Origin: Paenibacillus sanguinis 2301083 = DSM 16941
GTDB lineage: Bacteria > Bacillota > Bacilli > Paenibacillales > Paenibacillaceae
Direction of reading: 5' to 3'
Length of the DNA: 64,000 nucleotides
NCBI RefSeq assembly: GCF_000374825.1
Contig: NZ_KB895387.1
Span: forward strand, 1-64,000
Part shown: piece by piece, positions 1-7,480 of the stretch
Position numbering within the stretch: the stretch's first letter is position 1
Layout of the letters: the number at the start of each line of letters is the position of its first letter
Translations under genes and position numbers: made by a program
Notes under the pieces: generated by a model
The model's input: only the letters and a program-made list of their open reading frames with translations
Databases searched by the model: none
Told to the model about the DNA's origin: nothing

Positions 1-239
1 TGAAGGCCAGCATGAGCCGCAAAGGCAACTGTTATGATAATGCTTGTATAGAGTCTTTTCATAGCATTCTGAAGAAAGAGCTGATTTATTGCAAGCGATT
101 TAAGACCAAGCAACAAGCCTACGATGAAATCTACCGCTATCTTGAGTTTTTCTACAATCGCAAACGGATCCACGGTTCACTAGGCTATTTATCACCGGTT
201 CGTTTTGCTGCGCAGTTCAATAAGAGAAGAGTCGGTTAA
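1..239 (+). CDS. IS3-family transposase OrfB, C-terminal fragment
   Basis: Only the C-terminal part of the gene is in the window; the frame is already open at base 3. The protein has the end of the DDE integrase core seen in IS3/IS150-group OrfB proteins: a SMSRKGNCYDNA-type motif, with ESFHSILKKEL carrying the catalytic Glu region, and the terminal FYNRKRIHGSLGYLSPVRF signature. It would catalyse transposition of the element. It lies immediately next to the minus-strand phage tail genes, so the element inserted in or beside that cluster. Family assignment is confident; whether the full element is intact cannot be seen. Confidence 0.93.
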   Translation, partial: KASMSRKGNCYDNACIESFHSILKKELIYCKRFKTKQQAYDEIYRYLEFFYNRKRIHGSLGYLSPVRFAAQFNKRRVG

Positions 240-243
240 AGAG

Positions 244-268
244 TGTCCACTTTCTTGACAGAGGTCCA
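244..268 (+). mobile_element. Probable terminal inverted repeat end of the IS3-family element
   Basis: Five bases after the transposase stop lies TGTCCACTTTCTTGACAG, followed by AGGTCCA. This resembles the terminal repeat of IS3-family elements, which end in CA. The exact border (about 268) is inferred because the other end and the target duplication lie outside the window. Confidence 0.6.
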
Positions 269-364
269 GATTTCCCTATAATGCATCCAGCAGGCCTCAC
301 TCTTCAATTCATCCCACAACCCAATACCAGCCACCAAGCGGAAGCACATTATGCACTCCACCAT
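269..364 (-). other. Short open frame between the tail chaperone and the IS end
   Basis: On the minus strand an ATG at 364 opens a frame that stays open to the IS border (begins MVECIMCFRLV). In PBSX-type clusters the tape-measure gene follows the tail chaperone. This stretch could be a disrupted gene start or non-coding sequence. I do not recognise the peptide. Confidence 0.2.
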
Positions 365-510
365 TCACATCAGTTCCAACTCCCGCTCCGTGAAGGCCCG
401 CAGCAGCAGGCGCTCTCCCTTGGGCAATGACCAATATGCTCCGGGGCGCAGATGATGCCGTGTCCACATATGGAACAGCAGTGTGGTCTGGCCACCGGAG
501 TCGATTAGTT
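365..510 (-). CDS. Minus-one frameshift extension of the tail assembly chaperone (gpGT-like)
   Basis: The chaperone frame ends in GTA AAA AAC TAA. The A-AAA-AAC heptamer at 508-514 is a canonical -1 slippery site lying directly before the stop. Slipping back one base opens a 47-codon extension ending with TGA at 365-367. The extension contains MWTRHHLRPGAYW and LPKGERLLLRAF and looks like real coding sequence. Tail assembly chaperones of many tailed phages are made as a short (G) and a frameshifted long (GT) form, and this arrangement fits. Frame, heptamer and stop are seen directly; the frameshift itself is inferred. Confidence 0.72.
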
Positions 511-978
511 TTTTACGTCTTCAATATCCACGCCGAAGCCGGAGATTTCCAGCACCTTGTCCCCTACGGCGTCTAACTCACCGGCAAGCAGCAAACGGCG
601 TACGGCCTCTTCACCACCGGACAGCTTCAGGCGGCTGACCAGACGATCGTCGCCCCAACCGCTCAGCTTCACGCCACTTCCCGTCTCCCCTGCGGAATCC
701 TTCTTCACCACTTCGAGCGCAGAGGTCGCTTCCTTAATCAGCACCGCATTAAACAGCTCACTGTCGATTTTTTCAGTAATATGGCCTTTCGTCGTCTTGC
801 GAATCGTGCAACGCTCACGAATGGCGTCCACCTTGCTCGATGTCAGTCCCCGTAAAGTCACGCGCAGACCCAGTCGGCCAATAAAGACCGTTTCCTCAGG
901 TAAATTAGCGGCTGTCTCAAACAGCCCGTCCAGAATTTCCTGCTCATTTACAGGATCGTAGGATGTATGTTCACTCAA
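505..978 (-). CDS. xkdN: PBSX XkdN-like phage tail assembly chaperone
   Basis: About 157 residues resembling XkdN, the tail assembly chaperone of the defective phage PBSX. The family acts with the tape-measure protein during tail assembly. I chose the TTG at 978 because GGAGG sits 8 bases upstream; a TTG at 984 would be only 2 bases from that site. The gene follows the tube and sheath genes in the usual order and ends on a -1 slippery heptamer. The tape-measure gene expected next is not seen; the IS end begins about 100 bases later. Confidence 0.8.
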   Translation of the reverse strand: MSEHTSYDPVNEQEILDGLFETAANLPEETVFIGRLGLRVTLRGLTSSKVDAIRERCTIRKTTKGHITEKIDSELFNAVLIKEATSALEVVKKDSAGETGSGVKLSGWGDDRLVSRLKLSGGEEAVRRLLLAGELDAVGDKVLEISGFGVDIEDVKN

Positions 979-1305
979 GATCAATTCCTCCTTTTTACTT
1001 CAGAAATTCCAACTTTGGAATTGAAGCATCTTCTATGCCATAAGGAAAGTGTCTATTAAACACATCTATTCCCGTATGTTCCAGGCAGACAGAAAATACG
1101 ATAAATAAAGACGAAGCAAGACGGCAGAGGGAGCTTAGAGTTTTCGACGGAGTGGTACATCGACCGTGTCATCCCTCACACCCACTCTTTAGGCATCCTC
1201 ATCTAATGCCTACTCCGCAGTCACATGCTCCCCTGCTGCTATCCCTGCTCCATAACGTCCCTATTCTGTTAAACCATGCTCATTGCCAACAGGTCTTCTT
1301 CTACA
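979..1305 (-). other. Gene-free spacer between tube and chaperone genes
   Basis: This 327-base gap is unusually long for a compact tail operon. It holds the ribosome binding site of the chaperone and a perfect 8-bp inverted repeat with a 2-base centre (AATTCCAA / TTGGAATT, 1005-1022). I found no convincing reading frame on either strand. A promoter, RNA-processing site or remnant of a lost gene are all possible. Confidence 0.5.
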
Positions 1306-1722
1306 TTAAGAAGCGACAATCGGGTCAAGCAATTCGTAGGATTCAAATGTAAACGGCGTTTCCTCCACGATCTCTTCGCCTGCCGTCCAATTCGCGAGCT
1401 GAATACGGTCCACCATGCAATTGTTCAACTGAATGCGCTCGAAGCCGTAGGCTTCGGGATCATCCAGCTTGTGAATAATTGAAAATTTCTGGAAGCCGCG
1501 GGCGATCATGTCCGAGGTCACCTTATAGCCGCTCATTGTGCCGGTGCCTTTTTTGCGTCCCAGCTTGAACACCGTGTAGTCCGTGCCCACCAGATTAAGC
1601 TCCTTCTTCTCTGCTTCCACATTGGCTTCCAGGTGGTTCAAGTTGGACTGCCATGCCCCTTCAATAAAAATCTGGCCGAACGTCCCCATAACCACGCGGC
1701 CGGGATCAAGAAATTGTGCCAT
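1306..1722 (-). CDS. xkdM: Phage tail tube protein, XkdM family
   Basis: A 138-residue homologue of PBSX XkdM, the inner tube subunit of a contractile tail. It begins MAQFLDPGRVVMGTFGQIF, and the central GTDYTVFKLGRKKGTGTMSGYK region is typical of the family. An AGGGAGG site lies upstream of the ATG. The gene is 22 bases downstream of the sheath gene and clearly belongs to the same transcription unit. Length matches the family. Confidence 0.9.
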   Translation of the reverse strand: MAQFLDPGRVVMGTFGQIFIEGAWQSNLNHLEANVEAEKKELNLVGTDYTVFKLGRKKGTGTMSGYKVTSDMIARGFQKFSIIHKLDDPEAYGFERIQLNNCMVDRIQLANWTAGEEIVEETPFTFESYELLDPIVAS

Positions 1723-1744
1723 TGTTTTCGTTCCTCCCTATTCT

Positions 1745-3202
1745 TTATTGCACGTAGAACGTGCCGAAAATTTGTTCCATAACATCCGTGTCGTCCGCCG
1801 TCCAGGTCAAGAAGACCTGATCATCTTCCGGCGTAATTTGTGGTGCTGTGCCATAAAAACGCGGGTCCAGCGTCACATCAAAGCCCGTGCCTTCAATCAC
1901 ACTCTCTGCGGCAAGTGTTTGCAAATACTGCTTGCCTGCGCCAATCAGCGCAAGTCGGCCTTCCTCGGTGTTGTTGACCTTACCGATGTAGGCATCCTCG
2001 GCCGTACGTTGCAGGTCCGCATTAATCTGGTCGATGACACGAATTTTGCGAATTTTCTTCCAGCCTTTGTTTTGTCCCTCGCGTGGGGAGATCAAGCTGT
2101 TCACACCGCGCAATACCTTGACTCGGCGTCCGTCATGCACCAGCAGGAATACTCCACCCTTCACCGCTTCTTCTTGCTCGGAACGCGTCCAGCGCCGGGT
2201 TACATCATTAAAGGGAGAAGCCGCATATGTCGTCGATCCCCTGAGCGGCTGACCGGCAATGAGACCTGCTACCCAAGCAGCCACCTGGGCAGATGAATAC
2301 GCGGTTCCGTTCAATACAGCACCTGTCCCCACATTAACGACGCCTTCATAATCGATCACGGCGCTACGCGTTACCGCTTTGCTAACCGCATCCGTTGCCA
2401 CATCATCGCTAGCTGAGCCGCCAAGCACGGCAATAATTCCCTTGCCTTCCTCGCGAACACGCTTGAGCCATGCTACAACACTAGTGTGCAATGCAGGCTC
2501 CGCAACTCCATCAAGTGTCAGGACATGAAAATCTTGAGTCTCAAAAGCCGATAAAGCAGATGTGTAATCCGCATGAGTAATTCCCGAAATGCCACTTTCA
2601 CCGCCGGTTAAAGCCGCTCCGGATACATCCGTCAGCACCCCGGCGCCGAGCACGTCAGCCGTAATCCACTGATTGGCCGGATCTCCGTTAATAGCCGCAG
2701 CCACCGCGACGGTCGAGCCATCTCCTGCTGCAAACGTACGCAGCAACGCTGTTCCTTCATACAGCTTCAATTCCTTGCTGCCCGGAACCGTCAGGCTTGG
2801 CTGCAACGTCACGCGGAAGGCGTTCCCCCGTTTGCCGGGATACTTGGCCTTCAACACCAATGCACCCGCAGCATCCTCATCCTCCAGCGTCAAGGACGCA
2901 GCGGCGGCTGTACTGTCAGCCAATCGATAAGCCAGCAGCTTCTTTGGCCCACTAAGCAAGGTCAAATATAATGTAGTGAACGCCGTTGCCCCTTCCGAAG
3001 CATCATTCGAGAACAGCTCGCGAATCGCCGCCTCACTAGGCACCTCCACGAATTGTCCCACTGGCCCCCAATGGGCCTTGACCGGAGCGACCACAACCCC
3101 GCGCGCTCCCGCTTGAATCGCATTTCCTGCCGCACTCACAAAATTCATATACAGCCCCGGCAACACCGGCTGATCCGTTAAACTCCAACTTCCTCCTGCC
3201 AT
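1745..3202 (-). CDS. xkdK: Contractile tail sheath protein, XkdK family
   Basis: A 485-residue homologue of PBSX XkdK, the sheath protein that contracts around the tail tube. The N-terminus carries PGLYMNFVSAA and RGVVVAPVKAHWGPVGQFVEV, and the C-terminal domain has GRVDLDPRFYGTAPQ-like sequence, all characteristic of the family. A sheath means the particle is of the contractile (myovirus or R-type tailocin) kind. It follows the YkzM-like gene by 2 bases and precedes the tube gene, the canonical order. Confidence 0.92.
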   Translation of the reverse strand: MAGGSWSLTDQPVLPGLYMNFVSAAGNAIQAGARGVVVAPVKAHWGPVGQFVEVPSEAAIRELFSNDASEGATAFTTLYLTLLSGPKKLLAYRLADSTAAAASLTLEDEDAAGALVLKAKYPGKRGNAFRVTLQPSLTVPGSKELKLYEGTALLRTFAAGDGSTVAVAAAINGDPANQWITADVLGAGVLTDVSGAALTGGESGISGITHADYTSALSAFETQDFHVLTLDGVAEPALHTSVVAWLKRVREEGKGIIAVLGGSASDDVATDAVSKAVTRSAVIDYEGVVNVGTGAVLNGTAYSSAQVAAWVAGLIAGQPLRGSTTYAASPFNDVTRRWTRSEQEEAVKGGVFLLVHDGRRVKVLRGVNSLISPREGQNKGWKKIRKIRVIDQINADLQRTAEDAYIGKVNNTEEGRLALIGAGKQYLQTLAAESVIEGTGFDVTLDPRFYGTAPQITPEDDQVFLTWTADDTDVMEQIFGTFYVQ

Positions 3203-3204
3203 AC

Positions 3205-3459
3205 TTAACGCACCTTCCTTCCCAAAAATTGTTTGACTAAACGCTTGGCTACATCCACCTGCAGCTTTTCCTCTTCCAAACCTGCCGCTGCACCAGCAAA
3301 CACCTCCGGCTTGACGCCAAGCAGCATTTCCGATGCATTTAACAACTCGCTATACGTATAACTTGGCAGCGGGCTTGCGCTTTTGCGCTTGCCTGTTGCT
3401 GCGGAATTCACCGGCGCCTTATTCCGGGATGCCGGCAATTTTACCTTCTGAGTTGCCAA
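3205..3459 (-). CDS. YqzN/YkzM-like small phage protein
   Basis: An 84-residue basic protein with a disordered Lys/Arg/Ser-rich N-terminus and a C-terminal helical stretch (ASEMLLGVKPEVFAGA). It resembles the YqzN/YkzM family encoded between xkdJ and xkdK in PBSX and skin. The start is a TTG with GAGGTG 7 bases upstream. Its position directly before the sheath gene supports the assignment. Molecular role is unknown. Confidence 0.7.
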   Translation of the reverse strand: MATQKVKLPASRNKAPVNSAATGKRKSASPLPSYTYSELLNASEMLLGVKPEVFAGAAAGLEEEKLQVDVAKRLVKQFLGRKVR

Positions 3460-3465
3460 CTCTCT

Positions 3466-3966
3466 TCACCTCATCTTCGATTGATAATGTACATATTGCA
3501 TGAGTGGTGCTTCCTGCACAGGCCCGGACATCCGCCGCACCAGCGTAACGTTAAGCCGGCCGGAAGCGGCCGCCTCTTCCGCGGCCTGGTCCACTGGCCA
3601 TGCCAGCTTTGGCTCCACAATCCGCATATAAGTACGTTTCGCTTCATCCAGCGGAACTTTGACTGCTAGGCCCAGCGCCTCAAGCAATCCGGCCAAGGCC
3701 GATTGCTCCTGCTGAGCATCCTGCCCCCGCACCCATGCCGACATTTGGCAGCGAACCTCAAAGGATACCGGACCAAGGGGCCTGACCTCCATCCCCATGA
3801 GCTTCCATAGCATCGCTGGCCCATCCAGGTTTTCAGGCCATAGAACGGTATGTACCTTCCATTCCGGACCAAGCACACGTGTTGACCAGCCCGCAAGGGC
3901 CGCCAGCCAGGAATCCCCCACAGTTAATGGAGCGGCTCCATCTATCGCTTCGCCAATGATGATCAC
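3466..3966 (-). CDS. XkdJ-position phage protein, probable tail terminator/completion protein
   Basis: 166 residues. The start is a GTG whose TGA-overlapping GTGA shares four bases with the stop of the upstream small gene, a sign of translational coupling. The C-terminal half (EVRCQMSAWVRG, YMRIVEPKLAWPVD, LNVTLVRR, LMQYVHYQSKM) is strand-rich, as in tail terminator proteins. The gene sits where PBSX has xkdJ. Function is inferred from position and general sequence character. Confidence 0.55.
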   Translation of the reverse strand: MIIIGEAIDGAAPLTVGDSWLAALAGWSTRVLGPEWKVHTVLWPENLDGPAMLWKLMGMEVRPLGPVSFEVRCQMSAWVRGQDAQQEQSALAGLLEALGLAVKVPLDEAKRTYMRIVEPKLAWPVDQAAEEAAASGRLNVTLVRRMSGPVQEAPLMQYVHYQSKMR

Positions 3967-4121
3967 CTCCTTTCCATTGCATCCAAATCAAGCACACAGC
4001 GCGGCAAGCCGCAAAACTGCTTGGTCCCCTCCAACCGCCCCCAAATGCAGCCTTGGCACTTCAAGGGCTGAACCCATTCATCCAAGGATTCCAGCGGCGG
4101 CGTTTTATTTTTATTTCGCAT
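3963..4121 (-). CDS. Small cysteine-rich phage-cluster protein (52 aa)
   Basis: A 52-residue protein with an ATG at 4121 and GGGAGG 10 bases upstream. It has four cysteines arranged as CQGC followed about 15 residues later by C-G-L-P-R-C, a pattern compatible with a small zinc-binding knuckle. It overlaps the next gene by four bases (GTGA) and is the first gene of the tail operon. I do not recognise a named family. The coding call rests on the ribosome binding site, overlap and cysteine spacing. Confidence 0.6.
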   Translation of the reverse strand: MRNKNKTPPLESLDEWVQPLKCQGCIWGRLEGTKQFCGLPRCVLDLDAMERR

Positions 4122-4142
4122 TCCAATAAGACCTCCCACGAC

Positions 4143-4183
4143 AAAAGCCGCCGATTCTTTTAAAGAATGACAGCGGCTTTTTT
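4143..4183. terminator. Bidirectional terminator-like hairpin before the tail operon
   Basis: AAAAGCCGC and GCGGCTTTTTT flank an inner perfect stem (ATTCTTT / AAAGAAT). Read on the minus strand the hairpin lies in the leader just upstream of the tail operon, so it is either the end of a lost upstream transcript or an attenuator. Confidence 0.7.
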
Positions 4184-4772
4184 GAAATGAACTGATGATA
4201 GGAGCGTAGAACGTAATTGCTTTAGGTTACCAAGCCCTCGTGCCTTCGCTTCCTACACTACCAATTTAACACCCTGGAAACCGAGCGAAGGGCCATCCAG
4301 CGGACAGCAAACGGACAGCAACCGGACAGGCTTGATTTTGCAGATTAACAAAGCTTGAAATAAATTTAAAACTAATAAGAGGCGCTCCTTAAGTCATGGA
4401 CGTTATAACCATCCATGCAAGGAACACCTCTATTTGTAAAAAAAGATATGTGCGACCATCATTCAAAAATGGTTAAATGGTCAATCCCCTCTAATGCGAA
4501 ATACATATATGACTTAAATTTATCGGCTAAACACCGGAATCAGTGCTTGACATGGGACGATGAGGCCCTGCGGGTTCGTAGAATTCTTCCAATCGCTGTT
4601 GTTCATAGATTTTTCTGATTCAATAAATCCTTATAAGGTAGAAATCCATTCTCAAAGGCGACCACTTCGTTTCTCCAGAATCCTACGACCCTCCGATCTT
4701 TAGATGTTTTTTGTCAAGTACTGGTTTTGAGCGAGAGCCTTTTTTTTACTAAGATACCTCTCTCGTATAGTG
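4184..4772. other. Gene-free region with tandem repeats and an imperfect hairpin
   Basis: Contains three near-identical tandem copies of CGGACAGCAAA/C at about 4309-4339 and a half-matching copy of the phage operator (CTACCAATTTAACAC, 4258-4272). A strong imperfect hairpin spans 4378-4431. A 67-codon frame on the plus strand starts inside the hairpin and has no family resemblance, so I do not call it. The region may be scar sequence from a deletion or an old insertion. Confidence 0.4.
4378..4431. repeat. 54-base imperfect inverted repeat
   Basis: Outer arms AGAGGCGCTCCTT and AAGGAACACCTCT pair over 13 positions, with two G-U pairs if transcribed; inner arms CATGGA / TCCATG pair perfectly. 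No T-run follows. It could be a miniature mobile element end, a protein site or an RNA hairpin. Confidence 0.5.
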
Positions 4773-5318
4773 TTATAAAACACTTTCAAGTTCTTCAAAA
4801 TACTGCAACCCTTGACTCCTTATTTCATTCAACAATCTCTTTGCTTCCTTGGGTCGCTTGATGATGATTACTTTTGTGTCTTTTGAGTATGTCGCCAGTC
4901 TGTTCATGATATTCAAACTATGATCTCTTCTAAAATTCCAAACATATTTTATAAATGGCCAATCAATCGACTCCGGGCAACCCTCATTAAGATCAGGCCT
5001 AGTCTTCCCATGATATTGTATTCTGCGCTTTAATACTCTATATGTAGTAATCCATGGTGACATATCAAAGTAAATAATAGCATCGGCAGCGTGAGCTCTA
5101 ATATCCATGGTGCTGCCATAATGTCCGTCTATGATCCATTCTTCTTTCATAACTAATTGCTTATTAAATTTAATCCACTCTTCTTTGGGAGTCTCCACCC
5201 ATCCGGGCTTCCAATAATAAGCATCCAGATGATAAACAGGCAATCTCAGTTCTTCTCCGAGTTTTCGTGAGTATGTGGACTTCCCGGAGCCACTTGAACC
5301 AATAATTATGATTCTCAT
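4773..5318 (-). CDS. P-loop kinase of the topology-modulation / adenylate kinase-like group
   Basis: 181 residues starting at the ATG before RIIIIGSSGSGKST, a Walker A motif. GGAGAGG lies 8 bases upstream; an in-frame upstream extension lacks a good site. It resembles the small nucleotide kinase-like proteins annotated as DNA topology modulation protein or AAA family ATPase (HLDAYYWKPGW and WIIDGHYG are typical). The physiological substrate is not known. It sits between the tail genes and the ArpU-like gene but shows no obvious phage function, so it may be host sequence. Confidence 0.75.
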   Translation of the reverse strand: MRIIIIGSSGSGKSTYSRKLGEELRLPVYHLDAYYWKPGWVETPKEEWIKFNKQLVMKEEWIIDGHYGSTMDIRAHAADAIIYFDMSPWITTYRVLKRRIQYHGKTRPDLNEGCPESIDWPFIKYVWNFRRDHSLNIMNRLATYSKDTKVIIIKRPKEAKRLLNEIRSQGLQYFEELESVL

Positions 5319-5505
5319 TTCATGATCCTCTCCATCCCCACATGGCTTGAATAAGCGATTCTTATACAATTCGACTGTTATGAAAAGATCACCTTTTGCT
5401 GTAGTGTTGAATTACTTTTGACCAACGCTCCCGCATACTATGGAATCTGCTATAGAACGCTCAATTTCCGGATGTTTCTGCACAAGATCTGAACATAATA
5501 CAGGA

Positions 5506-5520
5506 TTTGCAAATTGGTAA
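5506..5520. promoter_or_regulatory. Possible sixth copy of the phage operator
   Basis: TTTGCAAATTGGTAA matches the reverse complement of the palindromic operator found at 6097-6290 at 13 of 15 positions. It lies just downstream of the ArpU-like gene. Confidence 0.4.
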
Positions 5521-5568
5521 TGTGAGAGTGAAGAGCAAACACTACCCAAACAGAAGACGAAGCCGGCC

Positions 5569-6072
5569 TCAGCCGACTTCATGCTTTGCTTTCCTCTGCT
5601 CAGTGCGTGATCGATCTTCTTTCTCGTAGACCTCAAGACCCATAGCTGCCGCCAAAAGACGGATAGCACTGGCTTTGATCCGGCGGTAGGTACGATCGCT
5701 AATGCCCATCTCACCACAACTGATAAAATCATATTCGCCTTCCCGGCTGAGATAGCTCCGTTGAATCACCTCCTGCTGATCCTCCGAGAGCCGCTCCATC
5801 GCCAGCTCAAGTAGTTCCGACTTTCGAATCAATTCCGCTTCCTTGTCCGCATTCATAATAGCCAATCGTTCCGTAGGGTTGCTAACTCCCCCTCCTCCAT
5901 GATATCGCGGCTCGTATTGGGCCGTAACAAAAGCCTCCTGACGAATCAACCCGATTTGCCGGTATTGCCGCACCTCCTCCAAACGAAGCTCCACGGCCGC
6001 CCGGGTAGCTGTCTCGTCAACTGGCAGTGGACTGAATAAGGCATGATATACATGTACACGTCTTCTTCCCAA
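5569..6072 (-). CDS. ArpU-family late phage transcription regulator
   Basis: 167 residues. The middle holds the RYHGGGGVSNPTERLAI motif and the C-terminus a sigma-like helix-turn-helix (SEDQQEVIQRSYL, GISDRTYRRIKASAIRLLA), both typical of ArpU-type regulators of phage packaging and lysis genes. PBSX uses the related sigma-like Xpf in this position. The start is TTG with GAGGAGGGG 5 bases upstream. It is divergent from the Xre repressor with operator repeats between them, suggesting repression in the uninduced state and activation of tail genes after induction. Confidence 0.82.
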   Translation of the reverse strand: MGRRRVHVYHALFSPLPVDETATRAAVELRLEEVRQYRQIGLIRQEAFVTAQYEPRYHGGGGVSNPTERLAIMNADKEAELIRKSELLELAMERLSEDQQEVIQRSYLSREGEYDFISCGEMGISDRTYRRIKASAIRLLAAAMGLEVYEKEDRSRTEQRKAKHEVG

Positions 6073-6096
6073 CTGTACCCCTCCTCATATATACTA

Positions 6097-6290
6097 TTGT
6101 CAATTTGGCAACAATCACTTTTCTGTTGGTTCCTAAAAATAAAGCTTGTCTGGATCAAACATCTTTTATATTACCGATTCGGTAACTATAATCTCATTAT
6201 ATATTGCCATTTCGGTAATGTCAACCCATTTTATTACCAATTCGACAATGCATTATCCAACTGCATCTAACACCTTTACCAATTTGGCAA
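6097..6290. promoter_or_regulatory. Array of five palindromic operators
   Basis: Five copies of a 15-bp palindrome with consensus TTACCAATTCGGTAA lie at 6097-6111, 6171-6185, 6204-6218, 6234-6248 and 6276-6290. Start-to-start distances are 74, 33, 30 and 42, close to 7, 3, 3 and 4 helical turns, so the sites lie roughly on one face of the DNA. They separate the divergent ArpU-like and Xre genes. The last copy overlaps a possible -35 (TTTACC, 6275-6280; 17-base spacer; TAAAAT at 6298-6303) of the repressor gene, which implies autoregulation. That the Xre protein binds here is inference. Confidence 0.85.
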
Positions 6291-6445
6291 CATGTGATAA
6301 AATGATTTAAAGAGTATATTTGAACATAAAGTGATGTAGACTTTAGCAAGAGAGGCCATATTTTTGTGGTCATCGTTCGGGTGATATTGATAGCTCCTTA
6401 TTTATTAATGAGGCTTTCAGATATCGGAAGAGAAGAGGAGTAGCT

Positions 6446-6799
6446 ATGCATACGTTAGGCGATCGGATCAAACACCTACGAGAACAAAATAACCTTACGC
6501 AAAAGGATTTGGCCGCCAAAGCGGATATTTCGATTGTACAATTGTCCAGATACGAGACCAATGACCGCAAGCCTGATCCCGAAGTGCTGCGTAAAATTGT
6601 AGATGCTCTGGATACAAGCGCCGACTATTTGCTTGGACGTACCAGCGATCCTGCCTCTGCCGCGGACAAGGCGATGAGCTTATCCTTTTTTGGCGGGCCT
6701 GAAGCCTACACCGCAGATGAAATCGCCATGATGGAAGCCGCGCTTAAAGCCTATCGGGAGCAGAAAAAAAAGCTGCTGAACGAGGATGGTTCCAACTAA
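6446..6799 (+). CDS. Xre-family transcriptional repressor
   Basis: 117 residues with an N-terminal Cro/CI-type helix-turn-helix (LGDRIKHLREQNNLTQKDLAAKA, followed by ISIVQLSRYETNDRKPDPEVLRKI) over about residues 3-65. A good GAGGAG site precedes the ATG. It is followed by an ImmA-type peptidase gene and faces five palindromic operators, the usual layout of an SOS-inducible lysogeny switch such as xre-xkdA of PBSX or immR-immA of ICEBs1. It likely represses both itself and the divergent late regulator. Confidence 0.9.
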   Translation: MHTLGDRIKHLREQNNLTQKDLAAKADISIVQLSRYETNDRKPDPEVLRKIVDALDTSADYLLGRTSDPASAADKAMSLSFFGGPEAYTADEIAMMEAALKAYREQKKKLLNEDGSN

Positions 6800-6884
6800 T
6801 CGGCAAGTCGTGATTACGGCCCCGGCCAGGGGCTTTTATTTCGGCCATTGAACCGAACATACATTCTTATATGAGGTGGTTGAA

Positions 6885-7478
6885 TTGTTGTATACCTACT
6901 ATCAAGAAACCTTTCTGGAACAGTGGATCAATACGAAATGTCTGAGCCATGGCATCCTGAAGCCAGCGGATCTGGATATTTCACGTATTGCTGAAGCCTT
7001 TGGTGTTGAAGTGCTCACCGGGGATTATCCCTCATTCTCCGACAACGAGGAGAATGTCATTTTCCTGAACAAGCACATCGATCCTGCTGAGGCCAGAGTC
7101 ATCTTCTTCCATGAGTTATGTCATGTGCTGCGGCATGCGGGAGACCAGCGGCGCATGCATGCTCTGTTCAAAAACGCTCAGGAAACGGAAGCCGAACAGT
7201 TTGTGCTTTACGCTGCCATTCCCTTTTACATGTTCGCCAAGCTGCCGGTGCCAGATTACCGTAATGAAGCCGTCGCCTATATTGCGGAGCAGTTCCATGT
7301 TCCTGAAGGTTTGGCTGAGCAGCGACTCGATCAAATTCAGCGCCGAGTGCTGCATGGCACTCTGTTGGCGGCCGCACAGGATACGAAGCGAAGGGAACTC
7401 GAACACCAGTGGTCTCCGGAGACCCAGCGGGTGCTGTCCCAATTGGAACGCCAGTTAGGTGGGAAAAGGAGACATTAA
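6885..7478 (+). CDS. ImmA/IrrE-family metallopeptidase (XkdA-like)
   Basis: About 198 residues with the zinc-peptidase motif HELCH in the context RVIFFHELCHVLRHAGD and downstream ETEAEQF supplying the third ligand. ImmA-type enzymes cleave the partner Xre repressor to induce the element. PBSX carries the homologue xkdA next to xre. The start is uncertain: TTG at 6885 is 8 bases from GAGG; GTG 6876 and TTG 6888 are alternatives. It follows the repressor by 85 bases and is probably cotranscribed. Confidence 0.87.
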   Translation: MLYTYYQETFLEQWINTKCLSHGILKPADLDISRIAEAFGVEVLTGDYPSFSDNEENVIFLNKHIDPAEARVIFFHELCHVLRHAGDQRRMHALFKNAQETEAEQFVLYAAIPFYMFAKLPVPDYRNEAVAYIAEQFHVPEGLAEQRLDQIQRRVLHGTLLAAAQDTKRRELEHQWSPETQRVLSQLERQLGGKRRH

Positions 7479-7480
7479 GC

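Noticed and set aside
4415..4618. 67-codon plus-strand frame in the gap after the tail operon
   Set aside because: The start lies inside the hairpin, no ribosome site precedes it and the product resembles nothing known.
5412..5732. 106-codon minus-strand frame overlapping the ArpU gene
   Set aside because: It is out of frame with the recognised regulator over much of its length and lacks domain features.
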